Shown: piece after piece, positions 32,933-45,745 of the stretch
Layout of the letters: each line of letters starts with the position of its first letter
Position numbering within the stretch: position 1 is the first letter of the stretch
DNA from: Apostichopus japonicus
Taxonomy: Eukaryota; Echinodermata; Holothuroidea; Aspidochirotida; Stichopodidae
Direction of reading: 5' to 3'
DNA length: 64,000 nucleotides
Assembly (NCBI RefSeq): GCF_037975245.1
Contig: NC_092567.1
Span: 355,501-419,500, forward strand
Made by a program: the position numbers and the translations under genes
The notes under the pieces: generated by a model
Seen by the model: the letters and a program-made list of their open reading frames with translations, nothing else
Databases searched by the model: none
Told to the model about the DNA's origin: nothing

Positions 32933-34373
32933 CCAGTATCAGACGTGTCTCAAAACCAACGGCTCTTTTAAGGGCCATCCAAATCACTGAAAGGGCTACT
33001 CTCGCTACTCCTCAAACATGCTTTTGTCTTTGTCTACTTTATTTCATTATCAAATCCCCCCCCCCCACCCCCTCTCCACCCGAACACCACCACAACACAA
33101 GTTCTCAGTCAATAAAATGACGGAGACCGGCAACTCAAACAGATTTCATGTTGAAAATGCAAAAGCCGAAAGGGCATCCCGAAAATAATCAATTTCGAGA
33201 ATATGGAAGTATCCCTTCCTTCCATCGTCTCTCACTCCCAGACGCAAACTAATGAAACAATCAAAACTTAAAATCCGCTGTCCAACACACTTGCGGACAC
33301 CCGGCCGCACGAAGTTGTTAACCGTGCATATAGATATAAGGATATTTGTGCTATGTATGGGCTATTAAAACGATTGCCACTAACAATTTGGAAAAGGAAA
33401 ATCTAACAAACCTGATCTTCGAAAATTACGCAACTACTTTTAACTGCAATATGAGTCACTGCGGCGAGCTGGTCCCAATTTTGTCGGAGACACTTTGCAC
33501 GACGATAGGGTCGGTGCGATAAATGCGAGGGCAATTCCTAATCGAGTCAGGTCAATTATCAGAAAATCAGTGGTGATCAAGTGATGGGCATCCGTCGAAA
33601 AGGTTAACCGTATGGAAAAGTCCACATCAGGGTGACTTTTTGTACATGTTTCCAGTTATCACCATTCCTCTGGATGCTTGCATGTTAAAGCTTTCTAAAT
33701 AAACTACCGATGGTGCAAAACTCGGGAGGATTGCAGGTGATTACGGCATCTAAGCAATTCGTTGCAGGTATCGTATGGTAGGTACGTAGCCCAAATTCTA
33801 GTATGCAGTAAGCCATAGGTCTGCAGTCGTTCCATTGCACACAAAATATATCGCAGAAAGCAAGTTTAACGGATGGTTGAACTTCTCCTTAGTCTGATCG
33901 CTTATGATGGTGACATCTTGAATTAACTCTTGATGAAATTTTCATTTCAATTCATTACACTTAAGTGACTGAAACTGCCAGACAATATATAGACGTGTAT
34001 GTATTAGTTGCGAATGAAAACTTTTGACTTCTATTCTTGTCCGAAAATAGAGCACGACAAGCTTCGAATCGGTACTTTGAAAACTATCACACGATTGTTT
34101 AGATTGAGCTCCTTTCGACTATTCTGGTTTGGTTTTACCAAAGGCAGTGAAAGTATCTAGAATTTTGAATTGAATAAAACAGTTTAAAACAGGTAGTGCT
34201 TGTACGTCAGTGTGATTAGGTCCACGACCAATCAAGACAGAGATCGAGGGTAGTTTCGTTCACGTCCGCCAGGACTAATATATTAAACAAAAAGAATCAG
34301 TCATAATTACAAAACAAACATACATTTGATATCGTTCTAACCTGACCCGACAGTAAATAGCAACACGAGAAAG

Positions 34374-34937
34374 ATGTCCGCAGTCGTTGCAAAGAGACCT
34401 GCTCAACCAAGCACCCTCGATATGATCGTCAAGGCGATTACAACCAGGCATGAAGCTAGAGGTTCATCCGTAGCCGGCATTAAGTCAACCCTACAAGCAA
34501 TGGAGTTCGACACAAAGAAGAAGAACACCCTCATCAACTCGGCACTCAAGAGAGGAGTAGCAACCGGTGTGTTGAAGCAAGTCAAAGGCGTCGGCGCAAC
34601 GGGAACTTTCAAGATCGACACCAATTCAGCGAAGGCAGCCGAAAAAGCCAAGGCGCAGAAGGAGAAAGAAAGGGCAAAGACAGCTGCCAAGAAACAGAAA
34701 GAAAAGGAGAAGAAAGCCGCAGTACGAGAGAAAGCTAAGGCCAAGAAGGCTGCTGCTAAGACAAAGAAACCCTCACCGAAAGCTAAGAAAACCACCAAGC
34801 CAAAGAAGAAAACCACCAAGACACCCACCAAGAAAGCCGTAGTCAAGAAAGCCGTAGTCAAGAAAGCCGTGAAACCGAAGAAAACAGTTAAGCCCAAGAC
34901 GTCCGCCACCAAACCTAAGAAGACAACTAAGAAGTAG
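34374..34937 (+). CDS. H1: Histone H1
   Basis: Reference protein sequence, intact unit. TATA 34279-34287, stem-loop 34966-34981. Confidence 0.96.
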   Translation: MSAVVAKRPAQPSTLDMIVKAITTRHEARGSSVAGIKSTLQAMEFDTKKKNTLINSALKRGVATGVLKQVKGVGATGTFKIDTNSAKAAEKAKAQKEKERAKTAAKKQKEKEKKAAVREKAKAKKAAAKTKKPSPKAKKTTKPKKKTTKTPTKKAVVKKAVVKKAVKPKKTVKPKTSATKPKKTTKK

Positions 34938-36377
34938 CCAGTATCAGACGTGTCTCAAAACCAACGGCTCTTTTAAGGGCCATCCAAATCACTGAAAGGG
35001 CTACTCTCGCTACTCCTCAAACATGCTTTTGTCTTTGTCTACTTTATTTCATTATCAAATCCCCCCCCCCACCCCCTCTCCACCCGAACACCACCACAAC
35101 ACAAGTTCTCAGTCAATAAAATGACGGAGACCGGCAACTCAAACAGATTTCATGTTGAAAATGCAAAAGCCGAAAGGGCATCCCGAAAATAATCAATTTC
35201 GAGAATATGGAAGTATCCCTTCCTTCCATCGTCTCTCACTCCCAGACGCAAACTAATGAAACAATCAAAACTTAAAATCCGCTGTCCAACACACTTGCGG
35301 ACACCCGGCCGCACGAAGTTGTTAACCGTGCATATAGATATAAGGATATTTGTGCTATGTATGGGCTATTAAAACGATTGCCACTAACAATTTGGAAAAG
35401 GAAAATCTAACAAACCTGATCTTCGAAAATTACGCAACTACTTTTAACTGCAATATGAGTCACTGCGGCGAGCTGGTCCCAATTTTGTCGGAGACACTTT
35501 GCACGACGATAGGGTCGGTGCGATAAATGCGAGGGCAATTCCTAATCGAGTCAGGTCAATTATCAGAAAATCAGTGGTGATCAAGTGATGGGCATCCGTC
35601 GAAAAGGTTAACCGTATGGAAAAGTCCACATCAGGGTGACTTTTTGTACATGTTTCCAGTTATCACCATTCCTCTGGATGCTTGCATGTTAAAGCTTTCT
35701 AAATAAACTACCGATGGTGCAAAACTCGGGAGGATTGCAGGTGATTACGGCATCTAAGCAATTCGTTGCAGGTATCGTATGGTAGGTACGTAGCCCAAAT
35801 TCTAGTATGCAGTAAGCCATAGGTCTGCAGTCGTTCCATTGCACACAAAATATATCGCAGAAAGCAAGTTTAACGGATGGTTGAACTTCTCCTTAGTCTG
35901 ATCGCTTATGATGGTGACATCTTGAATTAACTCTTGATGAAATTTTCATTTCAATTCATTACACTTAAGTGACTGAAACTGCCAGACAATATATAGACGT
36001 GTATGTATTAGTTGCGAATGAAAACTTTTGACTTCTATTCTTGTCCGAAAATAGAGCACGACAAGCTTCGAATCGGTACTTTGAAAACTATCACACGATT
36101 GTTTAGATTGAGCTCCTTTCGCCTATTCTGGTTTGGTTTTACCAAAGGCAGTGAAAGTATCTAGAATTTTGAATTGAATAAAACAGTTTAAAACAGGTAG
36201 TGCTTGTACGTCAGTGTGATTAGGTCCACGACCAATCAAGACAGAGATCGAGGGTAGTTTCGTTCACGTCCGCCAGGACTAATATATTAAACAAAAAGAA
36301 TCAGTCATAATTACAAAACAAACATACATTTGATATCGTTCTAACCTGACCCGACAGTAAATAGCAACACGAGAAAG

Positions 36378-36956
36378 ATGTCCGCAGTCGTTGCAAAGAG
36401 ACCTGCTCAACCAAGCACCCTCGATATGATCGTCAAGGCGATTACAACCAGGCATGAAGCTAGAGGTTCATCCGTAGCCGGCATTAAGTCAACCCTACAA
36501 GCAATGGAGTTCGACACAAAGAAGAAGAACACCCTCATCAACTCGGCACTCAAGAGAGGAGTAGCAACCGGTGTGTTGAAGCAAGTCAAAGGCGTCGGCG
36601 CAACGGGAACTTTCAAGATCGACACCAATTCAGCGAAGGCAGCCGAAAAAGCCAAGGCGCAGAAGGAGAAAGAAAGGGCAAAGACAGCTGCCAAGAAACA
36701 GAAAGAAAAGGAGAAGAAAGCCGCAGTACGAGAGAAAGCTAAGGCCAAGAAGGCTGCTGCTAAGACAAAGAAACCCTCACCGAAAGCTAAGAAAACCACC
36801 AAGCCAAAGAAGAAAACCACCAAGACACCCACCAAGAAAGCCGTAGTCAAGAAAGCCGTAGTCAAGAAAGCCGTAGTCAAGAAAGCCGTGAAACCGAAGA
36901 AAACAGTTAAGCCCAAGACGTCCGCCACCAAACCTAAGAAGACAACTAAGAAGTAG
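36378..36956 (+). CDS. H1: Histone H1, long-tail variant
   Basis: 192 aa. A 15-base duplication adds a third KKAVV in the C-terminal tail (around 36838-36885), in frame, so the tail is one repeat longer and slightly more basic. TATA 36283-36291, stem-loop 36985-37000. It is the last plus-strand gene before the head-to-head junction. Repeat slippage in a homogenised array is the simplest origin. Confidence 0.96.
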   Translation: MSAVVAKRPAQPSTLDMIVKAITTRHEARGSSVAGIKSTLQAMEFDTKKKNTLINSALKRGVATGVLKQVKGVGATGTFKIDTNSAKAAEKAKAQKEKERAKTAAKKQKEKEKKAAVREKAKAKKAAAKTKKPSPKAKKTTKPKKKTTKTPTKKAVVKKAVVKKAVVKKAVKPKKTVKPKTSATKPKKTTKK

Positions 36957-38301
36957 CCAGTATCAGACGTGTCTCAAAACCAACGGCTCTTTTAAGGGCC
37001 ATCCAAATCACTGAAAGGGCTACTCTCGCTTCTCCTCAAACATGCTTTTGTCTTTGTCTACTTTATTTCATTATCAAATCCCCCCCCCCACCCCCTCTCC
37101 ACCCGAACACCACCACAACACAAGTTCTCAGTCAATAAAATGACGGAGACCGGCAACTCAAACAGATTTCATGTTGAAAATGCAAAAGCCGAAAGGGCAT
37201 CCCGAAAATAATCAATTTCGAGAATATGGAAGTATCCCTTCCTTCCATCGTCTCTCACTCCCAGACGCAAACTAATGAAACAATCAAAACTTAAAATCCG
37301 CTGTCCAACACACTTGCGGACACCCGGCCGCACGAAGTTGTTAACCGTGCATATAGATATAAGGATATTTGTGCTATGTATGGGCTATTAAAACGATTGC
37401 CACTAACAATTTGGAAAAGGAAAATCTAACAAACCTGATCTTCGAAAATTACGCAACTACTTTTAACTGCAATATGAGTCACTGCGGCGAGCTGGTCCCA
37501 ATTTTGTCGGAGACACTTTGCACGACGATAGGGTCGGTGCGATAAATGCGAGGGCAATTCCTAATCGAGTCAGGTCAATTATCAGAAAATCAGTGGTGAT
37601 CAAGTGATGGGCATCCGTCGAAAAGGTTAACCGTATGGAAAAGTCCACATCAGGGTGACTTTTTGTACATGTTTCCAGTTATCACCATTCCTCTGGATGC
37701 TTGCATGTTAAAGCTTTCTAAATAAACTACCGATGGTGCAAAACTCGGGAGGATTGCAGGTGATTACGGCATCTAAGCAATTCGTTGCAGGTATCGTATG
37801 GTAGGTACGTAGCCCAAATTCTAGTATGCAGTAAGCCATAGGTCTGCAGTCGTTCCATTGCACACAAAATATATCGCAGAAAGCAAGTTTAACGGATGGT
37901 TGAACTTCTCCTTAGTCTGATCGCTTATGATGGTGACATCTTGAATTAACTCTTGATGAAATTTTCATTTCAATTCATTACACTTAAGTGACTGAAACTG
38001 CCAGACAATATATAGACGTGTATGTATTAGTTGCGAATGAAAACTTTTGACTTCTATTCTTGTCCGAAAATAGAGCACGACAAGCTTCGAATCGGTACTT
38101 TGAAAACTATCACACGATTGTTTAGATTGAGCTCCTTTCGACTATTCTGGTTTGGTTTTACCAAAGGCAGTGAAAGTATCTAGAATTTTGAATTGAATAA
38201 AACAGTTTAAAACAGGTAGTGCTTGTACGTCAGTGTGATTAGGTCCACGACCAATCAAGACAGAGATCGAGGGTAGTTTCGTTCACGTCCGCCAGGACTA
38301 A

Positions 38302-38389
38302 TATATTAAACAAAAAGAATCAGTCATAATTACATTTACAATTACAATTACATAATTGTAATTATGACTGATTCTTTTTGTTTAATATA
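38302..38389. promoter_or_regulatory. Face-to-face orphan H1 promoters at the inversion junction
   Basis: A plus-strand TATATTAAA (38302-38310) and its reverse complement (38381-38389) point at each other. The half-sites CAGTCATAATTAC (38321-38333) and GTAATTATGACTG (38358-38370) flank a 24-base AT-rich filler (38334-38357) with repeated AATTAC-like words. Neither promoter has an H1 gene in front of it. Each would transcribe through the opposing spacer and then antisense through an H1 gene (39734-40297 rightward, 36378-36956 leftward). Confidence 0.8.
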
Positions 38390-39733
38390 TTAGTCCTGGC
38401 GGACGTGAACGAAACTACCCTCGATCTCTGTCTTGATTGGTCGTGGACCTAATCACACTGACGTACAAGCACTACCTGTTTTAAACTGTTTTATTCAATT
38501 CAAAATTCTAGATACTTTCACTGCCTTTGGTAAAACCAAACCAGAATAGGCGAAAGGAGCTCAATCTAAACAATCGTGTGATAGTTTTCAAAGTACCGAT
38601 TCGAAGCTTGTCGTGCTCTATTTTCGGACAAGAATAGAAGTCAAAAGTTTTCATTCGCAACTAATACATACACGTCTATATATTGTCTGGCAGTTTCAGT
38701 CACTTAAGTGTAATGAATTGAAATGAAAATTTCATCAAGAGTTAATTCAAGATGTCACCATCATAAGCGATCAGACTAAGGAGAAGTTCAACCATCCGTT
38801 AAACTTGCTTTCTGCGATATATTTTGTGTGCAATGGAACGACTGCAGACCTATGGCTTACTGCATACTAGAATTTGGGCTACGTACCTACCATACGATAC
38901 CTGCAACGAATTGCTTAGATGCCGTAATCACCTGCAATCCTCCCGAGTTTTGCACCATCGGTAGTTTATTTAGAAAGCTTTAACATGCAAGCATCCAGAG
39001 GAATGGTGATAACTGGAAACATGTACAAAAAGTCACCCTGATGTGGACTTTTCCATACGGTTAACCTTTTCGACGGATGCCCATCACTTGATCACCACTG
39101 ATTTTCTGATAATTGACCTGACTCGATTAGGAATTGCCCTCGCATTTATCGCACCGACCCTATCGTCGTGCAAAGTGTCTCCGACAAAATTGGGACCAGC
39201 TCGCCGCAGTGACTCATATTGCAGTTAAAAGTAGTTGCGTAATTTTCGAAGATCAGGTTTGTTAGATTTTCCTTTTCCAAATTGTTAGTGGCAATCGTTT
39301 TAATAGCCCATACATAGCACAAATATCCTTATATCTATATGCACGGTTAACAACTTCGTGCGGCCGGGTGTCCGCAAGTGTGTTGGACAGCGGATTTTAA
39401 GTTTTGATTGTTTCATTAGTTTGCGTCTGGGAGTGAGAGACGATGGAAGGAAGGGATACTTCCATATTCTCGAAATTGATTATTTTCGGGGATGCCCTTT
39501 CGGCTTTTGCATTTTCAACATGAAATCTGTTTGAGTTGCCGGTCTCCGTCATTTTATTGACTGAGAACTTGTGTTGTGGTGGTGTTCGGGTGGAGAGGGG
39601 GTGGGGGGGGATTTGATAATGAAATAAAGTAGACAAAGACAAAAGCATGTTTGAGGAGTAGCGAGAGTAGCCCTTTCAGTGTTTTGGATGGCCCTTAAAA
39701 GAGCCGTTGGTTTTGAGACACGTCTGATACTGG

Positions 39734-40297
39734 CTACTTCTTAGTTGTCTTCTTAGGTTTGGTGGCGGACGTCTTGGGCTTAACTGTTTTCTTCGGTTTC
39801 ACGGCTTTCTTGACTACGGCTTTCTTGACTACGGCTTTCTTGGTGGGTGTCTTGGTGGTTTTCTTCTTTGGCTTGGTGGTTTTCTTAGCTTTCGGTGAGG
39901 GTTTCTTTGTCTTAGCAGCAGCCTTCTTGGCCTTAGCTTTCTCTCGTACTGCGGCTTTCTTCTCCTTTTCTTTCTGTTTCTTGGCAGCTGTCTTTGCCCT
40001 TTCTTTCTCCTTCTGCGCCTTGGCTTTTTCGGCTGCCTTCGCTGAATTGGTGTCGATCTTGAAAGTTCCCGTTGCGCCGACGCCTTTGACTTGCTTCAAC
40101 ACACCGGTTGCTACTCCTCTCTTGAGTGCCGAGTTGATGAGGGTGTTCTTCTTCTTTGTGTCGAACTCCATTGCTTGTAGGGTTGACTTAATGCCGGCTA
40201 CGGATGAACCTCTAGCTTCATGCCTGGTTGTAATCGCCTTGACGATCATATCGAGGGTGCTTGGTTGAGCAGGTCTCTTTGCAACGACTGCGGACAT
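39734..40297 (-). CDS. H1: Histone H1 (inverted block)
   Basis: Reference protein sequence. TATA 40384-40392, stem-loop 39690-39705 (minus strand). The 3' flank has private changes: an extra G near 39489 and T for A near 39682. Confidence 0.96.
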   Translation of the reverse strand: MSAVVAKRPAQPSTLDMIVKAITTRHEARGSSVAGIKSTLQAMEFDTKKKNTLINSALKRGVATGVLKQVKGVGATGTFKIDTNSAKAAEKAKAQKEKERAKTAAKKQKEKEKKAAVREKAKAKKAAAKTKKPSPKAKKTTKPKKKTTKTPTKKAVVKKAVVKKAVKPKKTVKPKTSATKPKKTTKK

Positions 40298-41738
40298 CTT
40301 TCTCGTGTTGCTATTTACTGTCGGGTCAGGTTAGAACGATATCAAATGTATGTTTGTTTTGTAATTATGACTGATTCTTTTTGTTTAATATATTAGTCCT
40401 GGCGGACGTGAACGAAACTACCCTCGATCTCTGTCTTGATTGGTCGTGGACCTAATCACACTGACGTACAAGCACTACCTGTTTTAAACTGTTTTATTCA
40501 ATTCAAAATTCTAGATACTTTCACTGCCTTTGGTAAAACCAAACCAGAATAGGCGAAAGGAGCTCAATCTAAACAATCGTGTGATAGTTTTCAAAGTACC
40601 GATTCGAAGCTTGTCGTGCTCTATTTTCGGACAAGAATAGAAGTCAAAAGTTTTCATTCGCAACTAATACATACACGTCTATATATTGTCTGGCAGTTTC
40701 AGTCACTTAAGTGTAATGAATTGAAATGAAAATTTCATCAAGAGTTAATTCAAGATGTCACCATCATAAGCGATCAGACTAAGGAGAAGTTCAACCATCC
40801 GTTAAACTTGCTTTCTGCGATATATTTTGTGTGCAATGGAACGACTGCAGACCTATGGCTTACTGCATACTAGAATTTGGGCTACGTACCTACCATACGA
40901 TACCTGCAACGAATTGCTTAGATGCCGTAATCACCTGCAATCCTCCCGAGTTTTGCACCATCGGTAGTTTATTTAGAAAGCTTTAACATGCAAGCATCCA
41001 GAGGAATGGTGATAACTGGAAACATGTACAAAAAGTCACCCTGATGTGGACTTTTCCATACGGTTAACCTTTTCGACGGATGCCCATCACTTGATCACCA
41101 CTGATTTTCTGATAATTGACCTGACTCGATTAGGAATTGCCCTCGCATTTATCGCACCGACCCTATCGTCGTGCAAAGTGTCTCCGACAAAATTGGGACC
41201 AGCTCGCCGCAGTGACTCATATTGCAGTTAAAAGTAGTTGCGTAATTTTCGAAGATCAGGTTTGTTAGATTTTCCTTTTCCAAATTGTTAGTGGCAATCG
41301 TTTTAATAGCCCATACATAGCACAAATATCCTTATATCTATATGCACGGTTAACAACTTCGTGCGGCCGGGTGTCCGCAAGTGTGTTGGACAGCGGATTT
41401 TAAGTTTTGATTGTTTCATTAGTTTGCGTCTGGGAGTGAGAGACGATGGAAGGAAGGGATACTTCCATATTCTCGAAATTGATTATTTTCGGGATGCCCT
41501 TTCGGCTTTTGCATTTTCAACATGAAATCTGTTTGAGTTGCCGGTCTCCGTCATTTTATTGACTGAGAACTTGTGTTGTGGTGGTGTTCGGGTGGAGAGG
41601 GGGTGGGGGGGGGGGATTTGATAATGAAATAAAGTAGACAAAGACAAAAGCATGTTTGAGGAGTAGCGAGAGTAGCCCTTTCAGTGATTTGGATGGCCCT
41701 TAAAAGAGCCGTTGGTTTTGGGACACGTCTGATACTGG

Positions 41739-42302
41739 CTACTTCTTAGTTGTCTTCTTAGGTTTGGTGGCGGACGTCTTGGGCTTAACTGTTTTCTTCG
41801 GTTTCACGGCTTTCTTGACTACGGCTTTCTTGACTACGGCTTTCTTGGTGGGTGTCTTGGTGGTTTTCTTCTTTGGCTTGGTGGTTTTCTTAGCTTTCGG
41901 TGAGGGTTTCTTTGTCTTAGCAGCAGCCTTCTTGGCCTTAGCTTTCTCTCGTACTGCGGCTTTCTTCTCCTTTTCTTTCTGTTTCTTGGCAGCTGTCTTT
42001 GCCCTTTCTTTCTCCTTCTGCGCCTTGGCTTTTTCGGCTGCCTTCGCTGAATTGGTGTCGATCTTGAAAGTTCCCGTTGCGCCGACGCCTTTGACTTGCT
42101 TCAACACACCGGTTGCTACTCCTCTCTTGAGTGCCGAGTTGATGAGGGTGTTCTTCTTCTTTGTGTCGAACTCCATTGCTTGTAGGGTTGACTTAATGCC
42201 GGCTACGGATGAACCTCTAGCTTCATGCCTGGTTGTAATCGCCTTGACGATCATATCGAGGGTGCTTGGTTGAGCAGGTCTCTTTGCAACGACTGCGCAC
42301 AT
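41739..42302 (-). CDS. H1: Histone H1, S2C variant (inverted block)
   Basis: Second codon TGC gives MCAVV in place of MSAVV, removing the usual N-terminal serine. The rest matches the reference. TATA 42389-42397, stem-loop 41695-41710. It shares a 3' UTR base (TTTTGGGACA) with the next gene at 43741. Confidence 0.95.
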   Translation of the reverse strand: MCAVVAKRPAQPSTLDMIVKAITTRHEARGSSVAGIKSTLQAMEFDTKKKNTLINSALKRGVATGVLKQVKGVGATGTFKIDTNSAKAAEKAKAQKEKERAKTAAKKQKEKEKKAAVREKAKAKKAAAKTKKPSPKAKKTTKPKKKTTKTPTKKAVVKKAVVKKAVKPKKTVKPKTSATKPKKTTKK

Positions 42303-43740
42303 CTTTCTCGTGTTGCTATTTACTGTCGGGTCAGGTTAGAACGATATCAAATGTATGTTTGTTTTGTAATTATGACTGATTCTTTTTGTTTAATATATTA
42401 GTCCTGGCGGACGTGAACGAAACTACCCTCGATCTCTGTCTTGATTGGTCGTGGACCTAATCACACTGACGTACAAGCACTACCTGTTTTAAACTGTTTT
42501 ATTCAATTCAAAATTCTAGATACTTTCACTGCCTTTGGTAAAACCAAACCAGAATAGGCGAAAGGAGCTCAATCTAAACAATCGTGTGATAGTTTTCAAA
42601 GTACCGATTCGAAGCTTGTCGTGCTCTATTTTCGGACAAGAATAGAAGTCAAAAGTTTTCATTCGCAACTAATACATACACGTCTATATATTGTCTGGCA
42701 GTTTCAGTCACTTAAGTGTAATGAATTGAAATGAAAATTTCATCAAGAGTTAATTCAAGATGTCACCATCATAAGCGATCAGACTAAGGAGAAGTTCAAC
42801 CATCCGTTAAACTTGCTTTCTGCGATATATTTTGTGTGCAATGGAACGACTGCAGACCTATGGCTTACTGCATACTAGAATTTGGGCTACGTACCTACCA
42901 TACGATACCTGCAACGAATTGCTTAGATGCCGTAATCACCTGCAATCCTCCCGAGTTTTGCACCATCGGTAGTTTATTTAGAAAGCTTTAACATGCAAGC
43001 ATCCAGAGGAATGGTGATAACTGGAAACATGTACAAAAAGTCACCCTGATGTGGACTTTTCCATACGGTTAACCTTTTCGACGGATGCCCATCACTTGAT
43101 CACCACTGATTTTCTGATAATTGACCTGACTCGATTAGGAATTGCCCTCGCATTTATCGCACCGACCCTATCGTCGTGCAAAGTGTCTCCGACAAAATTG
43201 GGACCAGCTCGCCGCAGTGACTCATATTGCAGTTAAAAGTAGTTGCGTAATTTTCGAAGATCAGGTTTGTTAGATTTTCCTTTTCCAAATTGTTAGTGGC
43301 AATCGTTTTAATAGCCCATACATAGCACAAATATCCTTATATCTATATGCACGGTTAACAACTTCGTGCGGCCGGGTGTCCGCAAGTGTGTTGGACAGCG
43401 GATTTTAAGTTTTGATTGTTTCATTAGTTTGCGTCTGGGAGTGAGAGACGATGGAAGGAAGGGATACTTCCATATTCTCGAAATTGATTATTTTCGGGAT
43501 GCCCTTTCGGCTTTTGCATTTTCAACATGAAATCTGTTTGAGTTGCCGGTCTCCGTCATTTTATTGACTGAGAACTTGTGTTGTGGTGGTGTTCGGGTGG
43601 AGAGGGGGTGGGGGGGGATTTGATAATGAAATAAAGTAGACAAAGACAAAAGCATGTTTGAGGAGTAGCGAGAGTAGCCCTTTCAGTGATTTGGATGGCC
43701 CTTAAAAGAGCCGTTGGTTTTGGGACACGTCTGATACTGG

Positions 43741-44304
43741 CTACTTCTTAGTTGTCTTCTTAGGTTTGGTGGCGGACGTCTTGGGCTTAACTGTTTTCTT
43801 CGGTTTCACGGCTTTCTTGACTACGGCTTTCTTGACTACGGCTTTCTTGGTGGGTGTCTTGGTGGTTTTCTTCTTTGGCTTGGTGGTTTTCTTAGCTTTC
43901 GGTGAGGGTTTCTTTGTCTTAGCAGCAGCCTTCTTGGCCTTAGCTTTCTCTCGTACTGCGGCTTTCTTCTCCTTTTCTTTCTGTTTCTTGGCAGCTGTCT
44001 TTGCCCTTTCTTTCTCCTTCTGCGCCTTGGCTTTTTCGGCTGCCTTCGCTGAATTGGTGTCGATCTTGAAAGTTCCCGTTGCGCCGACGCCTTTGACTTG
44101 CTTCAACACACCGGTTGCTACTCCTCTCTTGAGTGCCGAGTTGATGAGGGTGTTCTTCTTCTTTGTGTCGAACTCCATTGCTTGTAGGGTTGACTTAATG
44201 CCGGCTACGGATGAACCTCTAGCTTCATGCCTGGTTGTAATCGCCTTGACGATCATATCGAGGGTGCTTGGTTGAGCAGGTCTCTTTGCAACGACTGCGG
44301 ACAT
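43741..44304 (-). CDS. H1: Histone H1 (inverted block)
   Basis: Reference protein sequence. TATA 44391-44399, stem-loop 43697-43712. Has a short poly-C tract. Confidence 0.96.
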   Translation of the reverse strand: MSAVVAKRPAQPSTLDMIVKAITTRHEARGSSVAGIKSTLQAMEFDTKKKNTLINSALKRGVATGVLKQVKGVGATGTFKIDTNSAKAAEKAKAQKEKERAKTAAKKQKEKEKKAAVREKAKAKKAAAKTKKPSPKAKKTTKPKKKTTKTPTKKAVVKKAVVKKAVKPKKTVKPKTSATKPKKTTKK

Positions 44305-45745
44305 CTTTCTCGTGTTGCTATTTACTGTCGGGTCAGGTTAGAACGATATCAAATGTATGTTTGTTTTGTAATTATGACTGATTCTTTTTGTTTAATATAT
44401 TAGTCCTGGCGGACGTGAACGAAACTACCCTCGATCTCTGTCTTGATTGGTCGTGGACCTAATCACACTGACGTACAAGCACTACCTGTTTTAAACTGTT
44501 TTATTCAATTCAAAATTCTAGATACTTTCACTGCCTTTGGTAAAACCAAACCAGAATAGGCGAAAGGAGCTCAATCTAAACAATCGTGTGATAGTTTTCA
44601 AAGTACCGATTCGAAGCTTGTCGTGCTCTATTTTCGGACAAGAATAGAAGTCAAAAGTTTTCATTCGCAACTAATACATACACGTCTATATATTGTCTGG
44701 CAGTTTCAGTCACTTAAGTGTAATGAATTGAAATGAAAATTTCATCAAGAGTTAATTCAAGATGTCACCATCATAAGCGATCAGACTAAGGAGAAGTTCA
44801 ACCATCCGTTAAACTTGCTTTCTGCGATATATTTTGTGTGCAATGGAACGACTGCAGACCTATGGCTTACTGCATACTAGAATTTGGGCTACGTACCTAC
44901 CATACGATACCTGCAACGAATTGCTTAGATGCCGTAATCACCTGCAATCCTCCCGAGTTTTGCACCATCGGTAGTTTATTTAGAAAGCTTTAACATGCAA
45001 GCATCCAGAGGAATGGTGATAACTGGAAACATGTACAAAAAGTCACCCTGATGTGGACTTTTCCATACGGTTAACCTTTTCGACGGATGCCCATCACTTG
45101 ATCACCACTGATTTTCTGATAATTGACCTGACTCGATTAGGAATTGCCCTCGCATTTATCGCACCGACCCTATCGTCGTGCAAAGTGTCTCCGACAAAAT
45201 TGGGACCAGCTCGCCGCAGTGACTCATATTGCAGTTAAAAGTAGTTGCGTAATTTTCGAAGATCAGGTTTGTTAGATTTTCCTTTTCCAAATTGTTAGTG
45301 GCAATCGTTTTAATAGCCCATACATAGCACAAATATCCTTATATCTATATGCACGGTTAACAACTTCGTGCGGCCGGGTGTCCGCAAGTGTGTTGGACAG
45401 CGGATTTTAAGTTTTGATTGTTTCATTAGTTTGCGTCTGGGAGTGAGAGACGATGGAAGGAAGGGATACTTCCATATTCTCGAAATTGATTATTTTCGGG
45501 ATGCCCTTTCGGCTTTTGCATTTTCAACATGAAATCTGTTTGAGTTGCCGGTCTCCGTCATTTTATTGACTGAGAACTTGTGTTGTGGTGGTGTTCGGGT
45601 GGAGAGGGGGTGGGGGGGGGGGATTTGATAATGAAATAAAGTAGACAAAGACAAAAGCATGTTTGAGGAGTAGCGAGAGTAGCCCTTTCAGTGATTTGGA
45701 TGGCCCTTAAAAGAGCCGTTGGTTTTGAGACACGTCTGATACTGG

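Larger units (their letters stand above)
1..38333 (+). repeat. Tandem H1 gene array, left plus-strand block
   Basis: Direct repeats of an H1 gene plus spacer. Start-to-start distances in undisturbed units are 2002-2005 bp (for example 24355, 26360, 28363, 30367, 32369, 34374, 36378). Larger distances are explained by insertions A (about 4.5 kb), B (about 0.6 kb), C (about 4.5 kb) and a SINE (about 0.37 kb). One short distance of 699 bp comes from a spacer deletion. Units are nearly identical, with scattered single-base changes, which indicates concerted evolution. No H2A, H2B, H3 or H4 reading frame occurs in any unit. Confidence 0.97.
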
